46,904 nucleotides of DNA from IMG/VR virus record IMGVR_UViG_3300041991_000054, positions 1 to 46,904 of that record; one strand, 5' to 3'. The stretch's first letter is position 1; each line of letters starts with the position of its first letter. This stretch comes from a virus. The notes beneath the pieces were generated by a model, which saw only the letters and a list, made by a program, of their open reading frames with translations, ran no database searches and was not told where the DNA came from. A program made the position numbers and the translations under genes. Shown here in pieces: positions 40,421-46,904 of this stretch.

Positions 40421-41572
40421 TTACTTGGAACCGTAAAGTTTACGACCTTCGGCAATCCTGTCGTCAACGGACAACCATTGAGGCGGGGCGACTGCTACAC
40501 CATTGTTTTTGATGTCGCGCAATTCAGCGGCGTTTTTCTTTTCGTCCGCTTCCTTGGCTTCGTTTTCTTTTTTCTCCTTTTCTTCGATTTCCTTAGCTTC
40601 GTTTTCTTTTTTCTCTTTTTCTTCGATTTCCTTAGCTTCGTTTTCTTTTTTCTCTTTTTCTTCGATTTCCTTAGCTTCGTTTTCTTTTTTCTCTTTTTCT
40701 TCGATTTCCTTGGCTTCATTTTCGAGCCGAATTTTTTCCTCTTCTGCCTCTTCCTCCGGGGTTTCTTTTCCCTCGAAAGCCGCGTTCTCTTTGCCCATGG
40801 ACTTGAACATGTCAACCAATTCGTTGACCGTCATTTTGTTCCCGTTGTATTCAACGGTGTCCGTTCCATTCATGACAACTTTTTTCATGTTCTTTTTCAT
40901 CTCCAATTCGTGAAGGGTTGAAACGATATCGTTTAATTTCAGTTCTTGGCCGTCCACCAAGACCATCAATTCCTCGTCTGAATTCGTCTTGAATTCCTGA
41001 TTGACCAAGCGCCAAAATTTGCCCAACATTGTCCCGCCCCTTTTTTGATTGCTGTTATCAATGGTATCCCCATCAACCTCCGGAATCAATGGGTCTTTCG
41101 AATTCCAAAACACGGGGTCGCGAGCCATTTCATACCGGGGCGATTCAACGATTGCCAAATGGTCATAAACCGCGTCAAGGACTTCCCGATCATACGGAAC
41201 ATTATTGTACTTGCCGCCTGGACCCGATTGCGTGATTCGATACGCGGTCGATACCCCCCATCCGGCTTTCAGTTTTTCAACCGCTTTTTCATCGTCCACC
41301 ACGAAATGGGCATCCCAAAGGTCTTTTTCGGTGTCATAGTGCATGTCCGCAACGCGGCCCATCTTGAGTTGCTCAATGTTTGCCGGGTCAATAATTTGAT
41401 GATCGATGACCACGGGAACGCCGCGAATCGTGACCGACATTTTTTCCAAGGCGACTTGCCCGAGCAAAATCGTTTCCTCGAAAATCGAGCCATCTTTCCG
41501 TTTGTTGACGTATCGACAAAGGCCCTTTCGCATGGCGGGCATTTGAATAACTTTTCCAACTATAAGCGTCAT
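40421..41572 (-). CDS. Prohead protease-scaffold fusion (DUF2213-like)
   Basis: 383 aa. Residues 1-155 are a DUF2213 domain with the likely catalytic triad His58 (VVIDH), Ser108 (GVSTAY) and His138 (YDHLAIVESPRYEMA). A linker follows, then a scaffold part from about residue 185, including a coiled coil and four tandem copies of KEKKENEAKEIEE. The protease should digest its own scaffold during capsid maturation. The gene precedes the decoration and capsid genes. Confidence 0.85.
   Translation of the reverse strand: MTLIVGKVIQMPAMRKGLCRYVNKRKDGSIFEETILLGQVALEKMSVTIRGVPVVIDHQIIDPANIEQLKMGRVADMHYDTEKDLWDAHFVVDDEKAVEKLKAGWGVSTAYRITQSGPGGKYNNVPYDREVLDAVYDHLAIVESPRYEMARDPVFWNSKDPLIPEVDGDTIDNSNQKRGGTMLGKFWRLVNQEFKTNSDEELMVLVDGQELKLNDIVSTLHELEMKKNMKKVVMNGTDTVEYNGNKMTVNELVDMFKSMGKENAAFEGKETPEEEAEEEKIRLENEAKEIEEKEKKENEAKEIEEKEKKENEAKEIEEKEKKENEAKEIEEKEKKENEAKEADEKKNAAELRDIKNNGVAVAPPQWLSVDDRIAEGRKLYGSK
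40559..40714 (-). repeat. Four 39-bp tandem repeats in the scaffold domain
   Basis: Four almost identical 39-bp units, each encoding 13 residues rich in Lys and Glu (helical, low complexity). The near-identity at the DNA level implies recent expansion. The scaffold length could vary between relatives without a frame change. Confidence 0.9.
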
Positions 41573-41575
41573 TGC

Positions 41576-42487
41576 TTAATCCTCCAATGGTATTGCGACG
41601 CACCGACAATTGTTATCTTGCCCCGGATGCGCGTGTGCCCCCGTCGCGCTGTTCACGAGAGGAGGGTTTGCCCAGTCGAAAATTCCGCCATCGAGCAATT
41701 GATGATCGGAGCGCACTTTCGAATCATGCTGGGTTTCCCATCGATAACGGGGAAACCCGGCTTGCGGATAGAGTTGGGCCTTCAAATCCGTGGCGGCGAT
41801 TGCCATGGATTTTTCGGCCATGGCTTTGGCGCGATCGACGGCCATCCCAACCCGCCCAGCAAGCGATTCCGATAATCGCTCCCCCGTCCAACCGTCTGCC
41901 GCCGCCGTCTGAAGTATTTTCGAAATTCGCTTGGATTCTTTTTCAGAAAACTCCCGGACTGCCGCCTCAACTTGATCCATGAGGCGCATTGATTCGTCAT
42001 GGTTCGTCGGAGCGGTCACTTCAATGCCCGTCGTATCAGTGATAGCTTTCGAAACCTGACTGGCCAGCGTTCGATATATGATCGGTATGGCGAGCATACC
42101 GATAACAGATAGGGGCTGCGATTTGCTGACCGCAGAATCGATTCTTGCCCGCCAGGATGCCTGTTCATCCTGAGCCCGCAATGCGAGGTGAACTAAGTGC
42201 GACGGGATCAGAGTGATTGGGATATACCAGCCCGAAAATCTTGATTCGTACTTGGCCCCAATTTCTCGCAGTTCTTTGGACGTGGCGGCATTGAAAGAGC
42301 CGGTAAATTTTCCCCCACGGAGGACTATTGTGCCGGAGGATAAAGCGCGTTCCAGCGCGGAGGAAACAGAGGAAACAGGAACAATCCTCGGTTTCATTGA
42401 AATGGAGTCATAATACGATTTCAAGGTATAGGATAACACTCCGGCAAGCGGAATAGCCCATGTATCCTTGTTCCGTACTGGTTTCAA
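41576..42487 (-). CDS. Minor head protein, Mu gpF-like
   Basis: 303 aa. The C-terminal part (about 235-300: FPRYRWETQHDSKVRSDHQLLDG, then HAHPGQDNNCRCVAIPLE) is the conserved Mu F/SPP1 gp7 head-morphogenesis motif. The N-terminal two-thirds is helical. The start overlaps the portal stop (ATGA). Confidence 0.9.
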   Translation of the reverse strand: MKPVRNKDTWAIPLAGVLSYTLKSYYDSISMKPRIVPVSSVSSALERALSSGTIVLRGGKFTGSFNAATSKELREIGAKYESRFSGWYIPITLIPSHLVHLALRAQDEQASWRARIDSAVSKSQPLSVIGMLAIPIIYRTLASQVSKAITDTTGIEVTAPTNHDESMRLMDQVEAAVREFSEKESKRISKILQTAAADGWTGERLSESLAGRVGMAVDRAKAMAEKSMAIAATDLKAQLYPQAGFPRYRWETQHDSKVRSDHQLLDGGIFDWANPPLVNSATGAHAHPGQDNNCRCVAIPLED

Positions 42488-43842
42488 GTCGTCACCACGC
42501 TAGTTCCGGCACCATATCCTGGAGTCACGGGAGCGGGCTTGTTGTGCCGCAGTTCTTGCACTTCCTCCAAATCCAACGCCTCGTCCACGGGAATTGGAGT
42601 ATTGAAAATGTGCTCATTGTTGATTTGCTGCGCGGCAGTCGCGGAGGTGATGACGCCGTTTTGGAACGCCGCGAGGATTCGATTCATGCGCTGGGTTTGC
42701 ATGGACGATTGATCCAACACAGACAATTCGCGAAGCGGTTGATACTTGAATTTGAAGGAAGGAATAAAGCCGTAAACCTTCATGAAACAAATTTTCAGCA
42801 AGCGCCTAAGATGCGGTCGGCATTTTGCCCTGACTTCACTTTCGACCATTGAATTATAGTTTTCGATATCGTCCGACGTGGCCGATAGACCCGAGGGTGT
42901 CAGACCGAAAAGTTTCGTCATGGGAAAGCGGGAATCGGAGGCAACGCCGATTCGGATTTGCTCCAGGATGTCCGAGAGGCCCGAATAGGAAAGTTGTTTC
43001 TGTGTATATGAATCTTCCACGTCCATCGCCAGCGCGTTTTGATAGTTTTTCAATTGCGAAGCGAGTGCGATCCGTTCAGCGATTTTGGCGGTCCCGCCTG
43101 TGGACGCGAGCGCTGAATTCATTCCCTGGATGCCAAAAACGTCGATTTTGCTTTCGTCCAACAATTCAAAGATAACGTTGGAATGCTTGCTGTATAGATT
43201 AAACGAGCGAATCATTCGCTCAACTTCAGACACGCCCCATCCCATGAATTGGGCGCGAAGCAATGACGGGGCTGCGCGACCTTTCATGATAAGAACGTGC
43301 GACTGATCCAATTGATGCCCGTAGTATGTGAATGGGACGCCGGGTTGAAACATCGGAAGAAATTGATCAACGGGGGAACCGGACAGAGGAGCCATCAATT
43401 CCCATCGATCGACCGGATAAAACTCAAGTGGCGTTTTTTCGCTGATTCGTTTGAGATCAAATTGCGAATACCTGCTTTGCCCCGCGTTGACAATCAGGCC
43501 CGATCCGCCAAACAACCGCCCCCATTTGATGGATTGCATATAATCCAAAAGAACGTTGTTTTCTTCTATGTAGTCTTGCAATTCGGTGATGTCTGATTCA
43601 GACAATTCAGGGGACGTGATATCAAGTCCCCCGCGAAAAGCATCATCAACTGGAATGTCAATGAGGGCTTGGCATAGGCCGTTTTCCAAATACAAGGAGG
43701 AAAGCATGGATCGATTGTTGGTGATTGCGTACAACCGAAGGGAATACATCGATGTATTTGTTGAGGACAATTCCGCAGTTTGGCCCGCGATGCTTGACAC
43801 AAGGCCAGTTAGGGAATTAGTTTTCAGAGTCGAATCATCCAT
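42484..43842 (-). CDS. Portal protein (DUF1073-like)
   Basis: 452 aa. Residues about 50-75 (SLYLENGLCQALIDIPVDDAFRGGLDI) and 105-120 (SIKWGRLFGGSGLIVN) match DUF1073 portals, as does the SRFPMTKLFGLTPSGLSAT region (about 300-320). The 12-subunit ring carries DNA and binds terminase. Upstream, a 6-bp stem AGTTGG/CCAACT lies 10 nt before the ribosome binding site AAGAGG. Confidence 0.92.
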   Translation of the reverse strand: MDDSTLKTNSLTGLVSSIAGQTAELSSTNTSMYSLRLYAITNNRSMLSSLYLENGLCQALIDIPVDDAFRGGLDITSPELSESDITELQDYIEENNVLLDYMQSIKWGRLFGGSGLIVNAGQSRYSQFDLKRISEKTPLEFYPVDRWELMAPLSGSPVDQFLPMFQPGVPFTYYGHQLDQSHVLIMKGRAAPSLLRAQFMGWGVSEVERMIRSFNLYSKHSNVIFELLDESKIDVFGIQGMNSALASTGGTAKIAERIALASQLKNYQNALAMDVEDSYTQKQLSYSGLSDILEQIRIGVASDSRFPMTKLFGLTPSGLSATSDDIENYNSMVESEVRAKCRPHLRRLLKICFMKVYGFIPSFKFKYQPLRELSVLDQSSMQTQRMNRILAAFQNGVITSATAAQQINNEHIFNTPIPVDEALDLEEVQELRHNKPAPVTPGYGAGTSVVTT

Positions 43843-43889
43843 GATTGCCTCTTAGTTGGGGGGTCCAACTTATATGTTACAGCCCGATG

Positions 43890-45107
43890 TCAGATTGCGT
43901 CAAGGATTGATGACCGCCTAGTTATGATCGGTGCCAAGCCATAACGAGCCGCGTCCGGGGAATGCGAATGCTTATCTACAATGACGGGAAGAATTTCGTC
44001 GGTGAGCCGATCGATCTTATACGAATATGCCCTAAAGTCAAAGAGCGTATGGGGACATCGCGGATGGATATCGATCGCGTCGAACGACCGGATGAATTCG
44101 ATTCCATCCTCAATCGATCCACTCCATTTCGGTGCGGCGACGGCATTCAGTGGACTGAAATCGTTATGCGCGGCAGCCTCGCAAAGATATTTGATTGTTT
44201 CGGGCCGTGAAGCATCACACCACAATTGTGCCCTCCTGACGCCAGGAAGCGAATTGCATAGCAGGGAATGGAGTTGATGCAACTCCAACCCGTAGCCGTA
44301 GGCTTCATGGTCAATGTGAAGAATCCTGTCGCGGACAAACATACGAATCCCCGAGCACGGGTCGGTGCCGAAACCAAAATCGAGCCCATAGCGGAAAACC
44401 TCAACGTCCGTGGACGAGAAGTATGTCGAGCGTAGTTTGCCATGGTAGATGGAAGCCTTGCCTTGGGAGCGAGGTTGCCCCATCCAAACGTGAAGATATT
44501 TGTCGAAATCGATTTTCTTGCATTGCTCCATTTCTTCGCGCAAGACATCCGGAAACCAAGGATTATCTTCCCAGTTGACGCATTCGCGAATTGTGTTTGG
44601 CGGACAATCAGTGATGAACCGTTTATAGGTCGGGTCTTTTTCATCATTCGGGTTGAACGTGATGATGATTTCGCTGTCTTGGGCACGAATGGTTGGGATC
44701 AGGATGTCCCAAGATTTCTCAGAAACCGTCGCCGCTTCCTCGACCCAAACAGTCGATATATTTTCCATCGACTTCACGCCTTCGATATTTTGCTGCAATC
44801 CTTTGAAAATGAATTCGCTGCCGGTGATTGATTTGATCGATGTTTGATTGACGGTGAAAAAAGGCGAAAGTCCTAAATCATAAATCAGAGTTGAGAGCAA
44901 ACGGTGTACTGATTCTTGGATTGCGTTTTGAAATTCGCGGGCGCACAAGATCAAATGCTTTCCGCGCAATGCCTTTACCAGCAAGTAACGCGCAACACCA
45001 TGCGACTTGGATGAACCGCGACCCCCATAATACACCTTGAATCGAGCGGGGGAAAAAATCCCTGCTATCTTTGGCGCGACTTCAATTTCAATTATTTTCT
45101 GCGACAT
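43890..45107 (-). CDS. Terminase large subunit (PBSX-type)
   Basis: 405 aa. Walker A is GGRGSSKS (28-35), Walker B VWVEEA (120-125) and the coupling motif TFNPND (150-155). The nuclease carries Asp243 (GLDFGFGTDP), Asp298 (WCDASRPE) and Asp385 (HSPDAARYG). It packages DNA through the portal. It overlaps the gene upstream by 20 bp. All catalytic acids are present. Confidence 0.93.
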   Translation of the reverse strand: MSQKIIEIEVAPKIAGIFSPARFKVYYGGRGSSKSHGVARYLLVKALRGKHLILCAREFQNAIQESVHRLLSTLIYDLGLSPFFTVNQTSIKSITGSEFIFKGLQQNIEGVKSMENISTVWVEEAATVSEKSWDILIPTIRAQDSEIIITFNPNDEKDPTYKRFITDCPPNTIRECVNWEDNPWFPDVLREEMEQCKKIDFDKYLHVWMGQPRSQGKASIYHGKLRSTYFSSTDVEVFRYGLDFGFGTDPCSGIRMFVRDRILHIDHEAYGYGLELHQLHSLLCNSLPGVRRAQLWCDASRPETIKYLCEAAAHNDFSPLNAVAAPKWSGSIEDGIEFIRSFDAIDIHPRCPHTLFDFRAYSYKIDRLTDEILPVIVDKHSHSPDAARYGLAPIITRRSSILDAI

Positions 45108-45795
45108 CTTTTTTCGGCATTTCTTTGATTGTCACATTGATGATCGGGAGATTCCCGCCGTCGTCCCCGATTCCTTCCAACTTCAGGCCAACGTTTTCCG
45201 TGGACAGTCCTAACGCCTGTCGTTGTTGGCGTTGAGCGTCCAGCAATGATGCCGAAATAGCGCGAAGGTCGGACGCACGGAATGATTCTGGATTCATGCG
45301 CTTCAACATTTCGAGGGCCTTATTTTTGACCGTTTGCGCACTCGTCCAATCGTCAAATGCTTGCTTCGATCGCCAAGCAACAATTTGTTCGGTTGGTGTG
45401 AGTGACGGGTCAACCGCCAGTGCGTTTGTTCCGGTTTGCGTTGGAACCTGAAGCGGGGAAAAATCTGTCACAATAATTTCGTCGAACCGAAAATCAAAAT
45501 CCTCGTTCACTTCCCCAATCTTGGCGCGAGCCGTTTTGGTGAGGATGTCTGGAACCGTTTCGGTCGCGAGATAGGAATCAAGGTGTTCTCGGAGATCATA
45601 AGCGAGGCGTCTTTGCAAGAAATTATTTCCGGGATTTGGATATTTTATCGTGGACAAAAACGTATACGGATGCATCCCGGAATTGATGAACGCGGTCCAG
45701 AGTCGAAGATACTCCATCGTCGAGAGGGACGCCGGGATCTTGTAAACGCATTCGGCGTCGGGCAGTCGATTCGGGATGACAACAAGGGCGGTCAT
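45088..45795 (-). CDS. Probable small terminase subunit
   Basis: 235 aa from the ATG at 45795, which overlaps the nuclease stop. No clear HTH can be assigned, but the helical C-terminal half (QAFDDWTSAQTVKNKALEMLKRMNP, then SASLLDAQRQQRQALGL) and its place right before the large subunit fit a small terminase. It ends in a short strand with a charged tail. Confidence 0.6.
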   Translation of the reverse strand: MTALVVIPNRLPDAECVYKIPASLSTMEYLRLWTAFINSGMHPYTFLSTIKYPNPGNNFLQRRLAYDLREHLDSYLATETVPDILTKTARAKIGEVNEDFDFRFDEIIVTDFSPLQVPTQTGTNALAVDPSLTPTEQIVAWRSKQAFDDWTSAQTVKNKALEMLKRMNPESFRASDLRAISASLLDAQRQQRQALGLSTENVGLKLEGIGDDGGNLPIINVTIKEMPKKDVAENN

Positions 45796-46139
45796 CAAAA
45801 ATCGTCCTTTGTCGCCCTGCGATTCGTATCAGGCGAGATCATGGCAAGGAAGTCCTGGAGCGGCAAGACAACCATGGCGGGCCCGTCGTCGGGCTTCGTT
45901 ATGAGAACGGGAATTTGGCCGGGGAGCGGAGGGATTTCCCCAATCCGAGAGATCGGCGCATAGTCGGCGAGCCGTTTGCATTGGATGGAAAATGGCGCGG
46001 TGTTCTTGAGATCAATACCTAAGATTGCGTCGGGGTCGGTTTCGATGTTCCGACAGGCGCGAATCCATCCCCGTCCCCGGAATTCGGCAACGATATCGCG
46101 TTCAAAGCTATGACCTTTGCGCCGGGAATTGATTGGCAT
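45795..46139 (-). CDS. PD-(D/E)XK nuclease, Holliday-junction-resolvase-like
   Basis: 114 aa from the ATG at 46139 (GGAG upstream); a longer frame opens at 46211. The pattern (RRKGHSFERDIVAEFRGRGW, then GIDLK, then IQCKR) is that of Hjc-type resolvases: Glu in FERD, Asp in GIDL and the Q-x-K pair. It would trim branched DNA before packaging. It is the first gene of the packaging run and overlaps the next by TGATG. Confidence 0.8.
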   Translation of the reverse strand: MPINSRRKGHSFERDIVAEFRGRGWIRACRNIETDPDAILGIDLKNTAPFSIQCKRLADYAPISRIGEIPPLPGQIPVLITKPDDGPAMVVLPLQDFLAMISPDTNRRATKDDF

Positions 46140-46303
46140 TCGGGCTCCACTCCATAAAGCCGGGAAATCGCTTCCGGGTCTTTTTTGATGATCGGGCGCG
46201 GGGGCCACCAACTATCGGCAGGACTAGACAGAGACAAGGTTTCGCCGCGCCGAAACTTGTCCAAAACTTCAGTATTATGAATTTTACGCTGCGTAGGTAT
46301 CAT
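46019..46303 (-). CDS. Doubtful 94-aa frame overlapping the nuclease gene
   Basis: From the ATG at 46303 the frame runs 120 bp into the nuclease gene in another frame. No ribosome binding site and no known motif. It starts at about the predicted transcription start. If expressed it would be a leaderless gene, but it may be chance. Confidence 0.25.
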   Translation of the reverse strand: MIPTQRKIHNTEVLDKFRRGETLSLSSPADSWWPPRPIIKKDPEAISRLYGVEPECQSIPGAKVIALNAISLPNSGDGDGFAPVGTSKPTPTQS

Positions 46304-46309
46304 ATAGGA

Positions 46310-46339
46310 AGGATAGGAAAGAATTGCCCGGGCTGTCAA
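46310..46339 (-). promoter_or_regulatory. Probable late-region promoter
   Basis: On the minus strand TTGACA (46339-46334, perfect -35) and TATCCT (46315-46310) are 18 bp apart. The start would fall near 46303, ahead of the nuclease, terminase and all structural genes. It is the best sigma-70-type promoter I see before the late run. Confidence 0.55.
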
Positions 46340-46394
46340 CCCCAATGTTGCCGCGCGGGAGCGCAAGCGGAGCTCAAAAGTGGTGGGGTTTATA

Positions 46395-46676
46395 TTATTT
46401 TAACAATCGTGCAACCGTCGTTTTTGAAATCCCTAATTTATTGGCTATTTGTCGTTGGGACATTCCACTCGCTGAAAGCGCCTGGACGTGGTCCGATGTA
46501 TCACTATGGCCCTCGTCCTCCGTTTTAACCCCACTATCTCTTTGCTCAGGAGCCCCTTTTCGGCAGCCGAAACCCGCAAATCCGATCCGAGGGCCCCAAC
46601 ATACATCGCACTCTTCATCCAAACCGGCCTTGCAAACCGAAAGTGGTCGCTGAGAAATCCCCAAATCTTCGGTCAT
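46395..46676 (-). CDS. HTH protein beside the palindromic repeat array
   Basis: 93 aa from the ATG at 46676 (AAAGGGG upstream). Residues about 62-93 form a clear helix-turn-helix of resolvase/Hin type (ALSASGMSQRQIANKLGISKTTVARLLK). The front part has several cysteines (CKAG, CDVCWG, GCRKG) that may bind metal. The 11-bp repeats end at its putative -35, so the protein probably binds the array and controls itself, or acts as an origin- or partition-binding protein. Confidence 0.75.
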   Translation of the reverse strand: MTEDLGISQRPLSVCKAGLDEECDVCWGPRIGFAGFGCRKGAPEQRDSGVKTEDEGHSDTSDHVQALSASGMSQRQIANKLGISKTTVARLLK

Positions 46677-46702
46677 AAGACACCCCTTTTTGATTGGCCG
46701 AC

Positions 46703-46731
46703 GACATAACATGCGCCCAAAAAATATGCAA
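46703..46731 (-). promoter_or_regulatory. Putative promoter of the HTH gene abutting the repeats
   Basis: TTGCAT (46731-46726) and TATGTC (46708-46703) are 17 bp apart on the minus strand. The -35 overlaps the first 11-bp repeat, so a protein bound to the array would cover it. Motif quality is moderate. Confidence 0.35.
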
Positions 46732-46805
46732 GTGGTCCACAAGTGGTCCACAAGTGGTCCACAAGTGGTCCACAAGTGGTCCACAAGTGGTCCACAAGTG
46801 GTCCA
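46730..46805. repeat. 11-bp direct repeats (seven units)
   Basis: Six exact copies of AAGTGGTCCAC (46730-46795) and a 10-bp seventh (46796-46805). An 11-bp period is close to one helical turn, so bound proteins would line one face of the DNA. Each unit contains the GTGGTCC half of the palindrome seen in the next block. Reading frames through the array give meaningless repeats. Confidence 0.92.
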
Positions 46806-46904
46806 AAGTGGTCCATGGACCACTTTTAGGTGGTCCAAAGTGGTCCATGGACCACTTTTAGGTGGTCCAAAGTGGTCCATGGACCACTTTTAGGTGGTCC
46901 AAAG
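46806..46904. repeat. 32-bp repeats with 20-bp palindromes (right end)
   Basis: Three exact 32-bp copies (46806-46837, 46838-46869, 46870-46901), each with the perfect palindrome AAGTGGTCCATGGACCACTT and a second half site GGTGGTCC. The window ends 3 nt into the next copy. Similar palindromes resume at position 1 in the same orientation. 32 bp is about three helical turns. Confidence 0.92.

Noticed and set aside
40418-40921. Plus-strand frames rich in Phe/Ser opposite the scaffold repeats
   Set aside because: They are the antisense of the Lys/Glu repeats (GAA/AAA become TTC/TTT). No start signal; shadow of the scaffold gene.
46677-46880. Minus-strand extension of the HTH gene with CGPLVDHLWTT repeats
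   Set aside because: This is only the translation of the 11-bp and 32-bp repeat array. The real start at 46676 has its own ribosome binding site.
46730-46904. CRISPR array
   Set aside because: The units are direct or palindromic repeats without unique spacers and no cas operon is present. They look like protein-binding sites.
1-46904. Integrated prophage or temperate lifestyle
   Set aside because: No integrase, excisionase or attachment-site duplication was recognised. The HTH proteins alone do not prove lysogeny.

Overview
This window looks like a complete or near-complete genome of a tailed dsDNA phage with a contractile tail (myovirus-type), probably from an uncultivated source. The evidence is one long minus-strand run with terminase, portal, Mu F-like head protein, protease/scaffold, DUF2184-type capsid, connectors, sheath, tube, tape measure and baseplate (Gp138 spike, J, DUF2612), plus tail fibres. 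This arrangement resembles AP22-like (Obolenskvirus-type) structural modules. Both ends lie inside one family of GTGGTCC/GGACCAC repeats in the same orientation, as expected for a circular or circularly permuted molecule opened inside its repeat array. No integrase or transposase is recognisable. The host is not identified. A Sec signal peptide on one protein, spanin-like membrane proteins and two sigma-54-like promoter elements suggest a Gram-negative host, but this is inference. Layout: 1-1113 is non-coding, with palindromic repeats, inverted GTTCAATAAAC motifs and two near-perfect -24/-12 elements. 1114-6416 (+) is an early-type string of small genes: unknowns, ribbon-helix-helix and HTH proteins, small membrane proteins, and at its end a translationally coupled set ending in a radical SAM/SPASM protein. 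10404-6420 (-) holds a small HTH regulator, a primase-helicase and a methyltransferase-glycosyltransferase-TPR fusion that converges on the radical SAM gene. 10512-17559 (+) is the replication module: SNF2 helicase, HNH endonuclease fused in frame to the next gene, Cas4-like nuclease (DUF2800), DUF2815 ssDNA-binding-like protein, zinc-binding protein, family A DNA polymerase and a 227-aa unknown. 18100-17600 (-) is a peptidoglycan hydrolase. 18173-19454 (+) is a two-gene cassette with its own terminator, encoding a secreted papain-like protease. 46676-19508 (-) is the late region: HTH regulator, Hjc-like nuclease, packaging, head, connector, tail, baseplate, fibres and small membrane proteins. 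How the parts work together: Prim-Pol/helicase, polymerase, ssDNA-binding-like protein, SNF2 and Cas4-like proteins form a self-contained replication and recombination set. Late genes run from packaging to fibres, with overlapping starts and stops throughout. Two strong hairpins after the capsid gene may lower expression of the downstream connector and tail genes. A slippery TTTTTTC site gives the classic tail-chaperone frameshift. The most unusual content is the radical SAM plus methyltransferase-glycosyltransferase pair, the papain-like cassette, the HNH in-frame fusion, two genes overlapping in different frames across one 12-bp repeat tract, and the repeat array beside its probable HTH binding protein.
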